This document shows positions 56,458-64,000 of a stretch of DNA of 64,000 bases, piece after piece (the stretch's first letter is position 1; every line of letters starts with the position of its first letter). Below the pieces are notes generated by a model, which was not told the origin of the DNA, searched no databases, and saw only the letters and a program-made list of their open reading frames with translations. The DNA lies in contig CM071924.1 in the NCBI GenBank assembly GCA_016081115.2, forward strand, positions 87,062,616 through 87,126,615. The letters run 5' to 3'. The position numbers were made by a program, and so were the translations under genes. Source of the stretch: Rehmannia glutinosa (Eukaryota; Streptophyta; Magnoliopsida; Lamiales; Orobanchaceae).

Positions 56458-58170
56458 ATCTACCTAATCAACCTTGGTTTCACATCCTTCTTATCAAAAA
56501 GATATTTGATAGCCGCATGGTCGGTGTGAACAATCGTTTTCGTTCCAATCAAGTATAATCGGAATTTATCGAGAACAGCCCCTACCGCAAAATTGCTCGC
56601 ATCACATATCAATTCAAACGGTTGGCTCCAATCCGGGGCGACATGAATAGGTGCGGTCACCAGTGCCTTCTTCAACGTTTCAAACACCTGCAAACAATCA
56701 TTGGAAAAATTGAAGGCAGCATCTTTTTCTAGCAATTGGCTCAAAGGCTTAGAAATTTTAGAAAAGTCACGGATAAACCTTCTATAGAATCCGGCGTGGC
56801 CCAAGAAGCTCCGGATAGCTTTTTCGTTTGTAGGAGGTGGTAATTTCTCGATCGCTACGATCTTTGCCCGATCTACTTCCAAACCTGCAGAAAAGACTCG
56901 ATGACCAAGTACAATGCCATCGCGTACCATAAAATGGCACTTTTCCCAGTTTAGTACTAGATTGGTCTCTTCACATTGCTGCAAGACTAGGGAAAGATTG
57001 TGAAGACAATTATCAAAAGAATCACCAAACACAGAGAAATCGTCCATAAACACCTCCATAACTTTTTCAATAAGATCGTGAAATATAGCCATCATACAAC
57101 GTTGGAAAGTGGCAGGCGCATTGCATAAACCAAATGGCATGCGACGAAATGCAAATGTGCCATAAGGACATGTAAATGTTGTTTTCTCCTGGTCTTCCGG
57201 CGCAATCATGATTTGATTGTACCTGGAATAACCATCTAAAAAGCAATAATAATCATAACCTACAAGACGATCCAACATCATATCTATAAAGGGAAGAGGA
57301 AAATGATCTTTTTGAGTGGCATCATTTAGTTTTCGATAATCAATGCAAATTCGCCACCCTGTAACGATTCTAGTAGCAATCAGTTCTTCATTCTCATTTT
57401 TCACCACTGTTACCCCCCCTTTTTTCGGCACCACTTGTACCGGACTTACCCATGAACTATCAGATATAGCATAAATGATCCCGACATCCAACCATTTCAA
57501 CACTTCCTTCCTAACCACATCTTGCATGATAGGGTTTAGTCGTCTTTGGTTTTGCACTGATGGTTTATAAACATCTTCCATCCGAATTTTATGCATCACA
57601 ACGGATGGACTTATGCCTTTTAAATCAGTTATAGACCATCCTAGTGCCGACTTATGTTTTCGTAAAACCCTTAACAGTTTATCAAGTTGAGTAGGAGTGA
57701 GAAGAGATGAAACGATTACCGGATTTGCATTATTTGCCCCAAGGAATGCATATTTGAGATGTTCAGGTAATTGCTTGAATTTTGGAGTCGATGTTGCTAT
57801 TTCAGGGTCACGCACGGGTTGCCTATGCTCTGACGCACGTGCCGTGCGTGATCCCCTGTTTCCAGTCTTTCCTTCAGCATCGCGCACGGGTTTCCCGTGC
57901 TCCAGCGCACGGCCCGTGTGCTCTTCAGAGACCTCAACTATTCCATCGGCATCACGCACGGGTTGCCCGTGCGTGGATGCATGGGTCGTGCATTTCTGCA
58001 AGTTTGGCTCCCTTATTTCTGACTTTGCGTTCTCGTCTCTTGCGCTCTTAGGTAGTTCCTGCATATGATCTAAGGCACAAACATAGTCGTACAAATCTTG
58101 GTTATCAAAATCAAGTACAACACTCGACATTGAGCACGAGTGGGTTAGACCAAATTCCAATTCATCTCAG
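56458..58170 (-). pseudogene. Athila reverse transcriptase and RNase H
   Basis: A 566-codon open frame runs to the in-frame TAG at 56458-56460. Residues ~55-118 carry three imperfect HGQPVRDADG-type repeats, encoded by the CACGGGT palindrome family. RT follows: RICIDYRKLNDATQKDHFPL, YDYYCFLDGYSRYNQI, FTCPYGTFAFRRMPFGLCNA and the catalytic FMDD at residue ~372 (57023-57052). RNase H starts at ~480 (LVTAPIHVAPDWSQPFELIC, CDASNFAVGAVL). The stop falls inside RNase H, and the same frame continues beyond it. The methionine at 58160 is not a real start, since this belongs to a gag-pol polyprotein. Confidence 0.9.
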
Positions 58171-58179
58171 ACAATCTAT

Positions 58180-60480
58180 GATCAACATAATCCTCAATGC
58201 ATGAACTAACTATATCCAAAAATTACAATTCTCCACCGAATCATGAAATTTCATTGCCTTATATATAGAAAATAAAACATTCTCATCATTAACACGTAAT
58301 GTGAGCTCTCCTTTTGCACATCTATTAAGGCTTTACCTGTGGGCTAGGAAAGGGCGTCCAAGTATCGGTGGAACGCCTCAATTTTCTTCCATATCCGTAA
58401 CCAAGAAATCCACGGGAATATAAATTTATCAACTTTTACCAATACGTCTTCAATAATTTCCCTTGATACGTAAGTGATCGGTCCGCCAGATTGCAATGTC
58501 ATCAGTAGTTGGCTTCACGTCGCCTAATCCAAGCTTCCGAAAATGGACAAAGGCATCAAATTAATACTTGCCCCCAAATCACATAACGCTTTATTAAAGA
58601 AATTACCACCAATAGCACAATGGATAGTGAAACTCCCCAGATCTTTCAGGTTTTTGTGGTAGCTTTCTTTGATAATTGCACTACATTCTTCCGTCAAATT
58701 CACCATTTCAAAGCTTGTCATCCTCCGCTTTTTCGACATAACATCTTTAAGAAATTTCGCATAGTTTGGCATCTGTTCTAGTGCGTCTGCAAAGGAATGT
58801 TAATGTGCAATTTCTTAAATATATCAAGGAATTTGGCAAATTGATCATCAAGTTTTTTCTTTTGAAATCTTTGAGAAAGGGAAGAGATATAGGCAACTTA
58901 GATATATTCGAGTTAGATGATGATTTTAGCTTCTCACTACTTGTTTGTTCCGCCTCTTTGTTCTCTTTCTTTCCTATTTTCTTAAATATCATCTTTCATC
59001 ACGGATTCTCCCGCTTCCGGCCTCGATGCTTCATCCGAAAGTTTTAGATTCCCATTTTTCTTTAGGCCCCTCATATTCGCATCCGCCAGTAAACGAATCG
59101 CCTTGCATTGTTCCTTAGGATTCATTTCTCGTATTACTTGGAAATTGGCCCTTATGATGTTGACCACCCACAATTGTAGCCAATTGACCCATTTGAGTCT
59201 CCGATTCTTTATCGAGCTTGTCACTTGTTGTTCTATCTTATCCATCCGAGAGCTCTTGCTTAGCGAGGCGGCCCTCGTATCATTCATGAATGCATTAGAT
59301 TGATTTATGAAGGAGGTGAGTGCATCTTCCAACGACGATTTGCCTTCCCCATTTCCGCCTCCACTTGAAGCATTAAATCCGGCGGAGGTTGTAACACATT
59401 CTTTGTATTTGCGTAGGAAAAATTTTCATGATTTCTCAACCCTGGATGGTAGTGCGTTGGGTTTGAATTATTCCTAAATTGTTGAAATTCCGGTTATTCA
59501 CATAATTTACCTCTTCTATCGGATATAGAAGAGCTTCACTACCCATGCTCGTGCACTCGCTTCGCCCTTCGTCAATACACTCAATTGAGTTGTCAAAGCC
59601 GCTACTTGTGCCGTCAATGTTTTAATTGGAGTCCGAATCGAGATTTCGCTATTCGTTGTACATTAGATCTTTCGGATGGCCACTTGTGGTAATCGTTCAT
59701 AGCCATTTCTTCAAGAAGGTTCAAGGCATCTTGTGGAAACCTTGCCAACAATGCTCCTCCCGCTGCGGCATCCACAAAAGCCCTCGTTTGTCCCATTAAA
59801 CCATTGTAGAAGAAACATAATCAAGTGATCCTCCTCGAAACCCATGTTGTGGACATCTACGTAACAAATCCTGAAATCTTTCCCAAGCCTCGTACAAAGG
59901 CTATGAGTCGAATTGTCGAAATTGAGTAATCTCGCTTTTGAGCTGCAAAGTTTTGCTCGGTGGAAATAATTTAAACAAGAACTTTTGGCTCAGTTCGTCC
60001 CATGTGCTTACACCGCCATTGCGTCAAAGTACCCAACCAATTTCTCGCCTTATCCCGTAAAGAGAATGGGAACAAGCGCAATCTTATGGCATCATCCGAG
60101 ACTCGTTCATTTTGATCGTATTGCATATTTGGATAAAATGTGCAAGGTGAGAGTTAGGATCTTCGATTCTAACCCCCAAATCCGATTCTGTTGCACCATA
60201 TTGATCGATCTTTGGTTTGAGCTCGAAGTTGTTGGCATTGATAGGAATATGGGCAATACCACCGTAATTACGATTCGTTTGTGGTCGAAAGTAATCACGA
60301 ATGGCTTGTCGTTGAACCTAGATCGGTAACTCGTTTCCACCATTGTTTGTCGGTATTGGTAACTCATTCAAATCCCCCATTATCGGATTGTGTTGTCTTT
60401 CACCCGTCTAGTGGTAGCACTTAATTCTTCTTGCGAAGCCTCGACTTCCTGGTATAAGCGGTATCAAGTCCCCTTGCCTC
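58180..60480 (-). pseudogene. Athila gag and protease, decayed
   Basis: Gag blocks are in several frames. ATG at 60380 gives MGDLNELPIPTNNGGNELPI. Then come RPQTNRNYGGIAHIPINANN, WDELSQKFLFKLFPPSKT with EITQFRQFD near 59960-59900, and DAAAGGALLARFPQDALNLL at 59770. The Athila-type protease is at 58772-58524 (MPNYAKFLKDVMSKKRRMTS, FNKALCDLGASINLMPLSIF). Gag shells the RNA; the protease matures the polyprotein. Many stops and frameshifts make this the most degraded part of the element. Confidence 0.8.
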
Positions 60481-60628
60481 GAGCGCGTGTTCATGCACTA
60501 CCCGGACCGAACTAAAAGAAACAAGTCAAATAATGAAGAATTAAAGTGAATCCAAAATATAAAAATAAAATTGTCTAAATTAAAATTAATTCTATCTATC
60601 GCAATATTAGCACCAGAAATTGTATTAG

Positions 60629-60646
60629 TCCCCGGCAACGGCGCCA
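60629..60646 (-). other. Athila primer-binding site
   Basis: Minus strand TGGCGCCGTTGCCGGGGA, the tRNA-Asp-type primer site typical of Athila, six bases from the LTR edge at 60653. Confidence 0.9.
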
Positions 60647-60652
60647 AAAACT

Positions 60653-62103
60653 TGTTCGCCTTATTTTTAGCTTCACCGCAAGTGTACGGTGCACTTTATA
60701 GAATAGGGTAGCAAGGTCGTATCCATGGGGACTAATAAATTAATATGCTAAGTATTGATCTAAGATAGTCTTATTTTTATTTAGACGATCGAAATTGGAT
60801 GATTGTTGTATTGAGATTAAGACAATTTAAATCACTAAAACACAAGATTGAGATAATACAAATGATAGAAGTGTCAAGATAATGAAATGGATTTCCGAGT
60901 TAGAGTTTCGATTAATAATCCTCTTGTTATCCGGTTTAATCAAGCCACGTTATTATCAATATTCCTATAAGACGATCACAAAGCTATTTTATCATCCCTC
61001 TCGAGATGCATATAAAACGTAGATTGAAATATTCATGCTAGCATCTCTACTCAACATGAAGCATTCAACTCCCAAAAGTTTAAAAGATCAAATATCCTCA
61101 CAAATATTTACAAACCTCTCGACTCATGCAAATATTTGTGTCGAGTATTCAAGATCTAATATTGAAACTCATCTCTCGAATTATGAATCAATATATCAAA
61201 CAAGTTAAATCATTGATCAAGTGATAAAACAAGAATAAGCTCGAAATACTCAAATAGGCTTCAAGATAATAACTTCAACTAAGATTAAAACATCCAACAA
61301 GAGTTCATCAATCTACTTCCAAAACCCGGAAATCTCAAGAGTTTAGCTACACATGATTTCTAAACAACTCATAAACAAATTGTTCAAAGCCATTACAACT
61401 AAAAATGAAAGATTGAAACTAAAAGAGAAGCAAGATAAACTTAGAAAAGTCGACAATCTCTCGATATATCTCCGTTTCTCAAGCTCCGATGCAACCTGAT
61501 TGTCTCCTTGATGTCTTCTTCCAAGAATAGACCCTTGTCTTGTGTTGTAGATCCCAAAAATGCCAGAATCTCCTTGTGTGCACCCCCCAAAAAGCCTTTT
61601 TATACCCACTTTTGAGTTTAGGGCATAATGTCGCAGACATGGGATTCAGTACAGAGACGCACGGGTGGTGCGTCGAGCACGGCTACCCGTGCGCCATCCC
61701 GTTGAAATCATCCAGTCTCTGTAGAGCGCATGGGTCATGCGTCGGTGCACGGTCTACCCGTGCGCCACGCAGAAGCTCTAATTTTCTTCATTCAGGGGTG
61801 CACGGGTGGTGCCTAAGGCACGCCCAACCCGTGCGCTCCCTGTATTTTCCTTATATGCTCATCATTCGCTCATTTTGGCTTCACTTTTCGTATGTTTACT
61901 CAATTCTCCGTGTTTCCACTTTGCTCTGCTCGTAATTATATTCAATTTGCTTCAAATATCATGAAATTCCTATAAAATAAGCAAAGTGTAATAACTTTTC
62001 CACAAGGAGTGAATATGTAACATTTTACGCGAGTATATGCATGTTTACCCATCATTATAACCAGAAATATGCCTCAAAATATATGCAAAACTCACACCTA
62101 TCA
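60653..62103 (-). repeat. Athila 5' LTR
   Basis: Edges and sequence match 49700-51149. The CACGGGT-motif cluster is at 61655-61835. Differences from the other LTR are mostly single substitutions. Confidence 0.93.
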
Positions 62104-62216
62104 CCTGTGCGACAAAAGAGGGGGCAAAAATAAAAGGTCAAAATGCCATAATATATTGAAATTGCTTGTCGGGATTACAAATCCGTACGGCTAAATTGCA
62201 AAACATGCTCCTTATT

Positions 62217-62548
62217 TATAGACGGTCTCATGGACTTATGTTCATGGGACGAATCCTGCAAAACACGAAAACAAGTGAGCTTTTTTTACGGGCTTGGATT
62301 TGTGTTGAAATTCTATTTAGATATAGAATCCGTCTCATTAGGTGTATCCTTGCCCCCCCACCCCCAAAAAAAATTGAAAACTTTATTATTTATATGTATA
62401 TTTTAATTTAAAATATTTATTTTTATTACAAAATATTAATTTGTTATTGATTTAGCCCCCCAAAATTATTTAGCTCCCCCAAAGATACGGGTCTACCTCC
62501 GCCCCTGCGTCTCATGGACTACGTTCTTGAGACTGTCTCATATAAGTT
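62217..62548. mobile_element. MITE with GACGGTCTCATGGA-type ends, interrupted by a hAT-like piece
   Basis: Left TAGACGGTCTCATGGACTTA and inverted right CAGTCTCAAGAACGTAGTCC with CATGAGACG resemble the MITE at 47893. Between them, 62338-62505 is the repeat also seen at 48780, ending CTCCGCCCCTG. This suggests a hAT-derived element inserted into the MITE. Confidence 0.5.
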
Positions 62549-62684
62549 TTATTGAATCTGAATTGAAAAATGGATAGCACTTTTGTGCTAACATGAGTTT
62601 GTAAGAAGTGATTCAATTTTTATTTAGAGTAGGTTTTTATGAGAATAATAAGTAGGCAAAACTATGACATACAATACGAGATAC

Positions 62685-63088
62685 TACGGGCGCGATTGGA
62701 TATAGTTCCATTTTGAAAATTTTCATTTTGCTAGAGAATAGTGGTGAAAAAAAATTGGGAAAAAAAAGTTGAATTTTGAGAATATGATTGGATGTGAGAT
62801 GAAAAAGTAATGATGAGAGTTGATTTGATTTAAAAAGAGTAAAATAATGATTGAATGTGATTGATAGTTAGAAATGTGTGAGTAAGTAAATAGTGAAATT
62901 TGTGGGAGAATGTGTAATAATGATTAGTTTTTTATGAAAAAATGTGTAGATGTGATTGATAAGAGAAAAAGTGAAAGTGAATGAATAGTATATTTTTTGA
63001 AAATTTTCATAAACAGTCGCATATTTGGTCAAAAAATTTCTCCAGCGGAACGAAAATGAATTCTCATTGACATCCAATCGCGACCTAC
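62685..63088. mobile_element. Tourist-like MITE
   Basis: The body is 62688-63085. Left GGGCGCGATTGGATATAG and inverted right GGTCGCGATTGGATGTCA are the terminal repeats, flanked by TAC on both sides (62685-62687, 63086-63088). The GGG...TTGGAT end and 3-bp duplication resemble PIF/Harbinger MITEs, though the usual duplication is TWA. No ORF is conserved. Confidence 0.65.
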
Positions 63089-63305
63089 TTCTCCCAGCAT
63101 GCATAAAAGTGAAATGAAATAGTTGAAAATATTACAACGAGTATAAAAAAATATCCAGCTGTAACTATCTGGAACTATTAGAAATGTAATTAACCAAACT
63201 TGTTAAACCTAACTAAACTGAATTAACAGAGTTAGTTAAATCTAACTAGTGTAACTGAGTTTGACCAGTAAAAAATAACCGGGGTAAGAATTAAAATTCT
63301 ATCAC

Positions 63306-63363
63306 GCTTTCTTCTCCCCCGCACTCTCTGTTCTCTTTCTCCCTTGCTCTCTCTCTCTCTCTC
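63306..63363 (+). repeat. CT-rich microsatellite
   Basis: A pyrimidine-rich run ends in nine CT units (about 63346-63363). Such runs are common in plant 5' leaders. A gene start to the right is possible but no coding exon is seen before 64000. Confidence 0.6.
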
Positions 63364-63783
63364 TTGTTTCTTTCGCACATCTTTGCTTGGCGCTCAATTA
63401 ATCCCCAATTTGTTTGGTATGCCCTACTTTGTAGTTGAGTCCTTGGTTATTTTGGTCTCTAATCTAGTTTACTTGATTTTGAATGTGAAAATTCAAGGTG
63501 AACATTCCCATTCAGTAATGAAATACTTGTATTAGAATTAGGATTTCGGTCATTGTGTTGGATTTCATTATCTTATTATGATATCATTTTTTTTTTGGTG
63601 AAATTTCAAGCTCCCTAAGGAAGAAAACAATATATGTATCTATGTGTGCATGCATGAAGTTAATCTCAGGGGCTATTAATCTATGTGAACAATAGATGTG
63701 AGTAGTGATATTTAGAAATTGATGATTTTTCATTGGAAATGAAGTAACACAAACATAATCTCAATTTTGTTTAGGAAAAAACT

Positions 63784-63996
63784 TCATTTCGAACTAATAA
63801 AAGTTTGCATCCGAATGACATTGGGTAGAATCTGGTTTGGAAAGTCATCTTTCCAAACTCTCTCAGCCCCTATCCTTATTTCAAAATGTTCTAGATAATG
63901 TGCCTCTTTATTACTATTCCTAGAAATGAAGTTAAAGGAGGAAAGACTAGCATTCTTAGCAAATTCAGTAATATCCTCAATCACCAACTCTTCCAA
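63784..63996 (-). pseudogene. RNase H-like (RVT_3) fragment at window edge
   Basis: The 70-codon frame MEELVIEDITEFAKNASLSS, then FISRNSNKEAHYLEHFEIRI and VWKDDFPNQI, matches the pattern of the C-terminal half of plant RNase H-like domains (RVT_3). That includes the late R-x-x-N-x-x-AH motif, where an Ala/Asp is replaced by Tyr. Such domains are found in L1-type LINEs and in domesticated single genes. It is cut by the window edge on its N-terminal side, so its status is unclear. Confidence 0.5.
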
Positions 63997-64000
63997 GGTA

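Larger units (their letters stand above)
49700..62103 (-). mobile_element. Athila-type Gypsy retrotransposon, nearly complete (12.4 kb)
   Basis: Minus-strand order: 5' LTR (62103-60653), tRNA-Asp-type primer site (60646-60629), gag, protease, RT, RNase H, integrase, extra ORF, polypurine tract, 3' LTR (51149-49700). The Asp primer, Gypsy order (RT before integrase) and a post-pol ORF are Athila hallmarks. Flanks CCTAT (49695-49699) and CCTGT (62104-62108) are a 5-bp duplication with one mismatch. LTRs differ at only a few per cent of sites by eye. Stops and frameshifts in gag, pol and the extra ORF make it non-autonomous. Confidence 0.9.

Noticed and set aside
63344..63535. First exon of a new gene at the right edge
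   Set aside because: A CT-rich leader-like run is present, but the short frame after it is hydrophobic, unrecognised and not followed by a supported splice site within the window.

Overview
The window is plant nuclear DNA. It has two intron-containing plant genes with canonical GT-AG introns, a NAC transcription factor and a JASON-like meiosis gene, set in AT-rich sequence dominated by plant retrotransposons and DNA transposons. The families point to a eudicot. Lamiales is my guess, from the look of the Copia extra ORF, and the sequence does not prove it. I found no CRISPR array, rRNA or intact tRNA gene.

Layout, left to right. 1-12238: a decayed Sirevirus-type Copia retrotransposon on the minus strand. 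Its right-hand 5' LTR (10699-12238) is followed by gag, pol and a large additional ORF in the env-like position; its 3' LTR lies beyond the left edge. It sits in older chromovirus-like LTR sequence: an LTR end at 13718 and a non-autonomous 4-kb-LTR element at 13719-19809. 19810-20253: a tRNA-like patch and a CACTA-like terminus. 20392-21267: a Mutator-type MITE with a perfect 9-bp target duplication. 21937-25399: a MULE with remnants of a mudrA gene and a convergent Ulp1-like protease gene, itself hit by a small SINE. 26398-28021: the NAC gene and its promoter. 28239-33384: MITEs, an LTR-like remnant, and a three-layer nest (MULE foldback inside a hAT inside a foldback MITE).

33385-41765: a second Sirevirus fragment in which one LTR serves two internal regions. 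The additional ORF and polypurine tract lie on one side and the primer-binding site and gag on the other. 41843-42885: a LINE reverse-transcriptase fragment. 43505-45695: the JASON-like gene (4 exons, minus strand) with a short uORF. 46220-49690: a MITE, SINE and repeat cluster. 49700-62103: a nearly complete Athila-type Gypsy element with almost identical 1.45-kb LTRs, inserted in the 3' flanking duplication of a SINE. 62104-64000: MITEs and an RNase H-like fragment at the edge.

The most interesting signal is the Sirevirus additional ORF. In both copies it is preceded, at the same distance (about 134-146 nt), by a TATA-like box and a pyrimidine-rich leader, as if it carried its own RNA polymerase II promoter. 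In copy 1 its first 508 codons are open although gag-pol upstream is full of stops and frameshifts. The Athila element carries, in the same post-pol position, an ORF with a similar-looking domain. The two host genes look intact; nearly everything else is transposable-element sequence in various states of decay.
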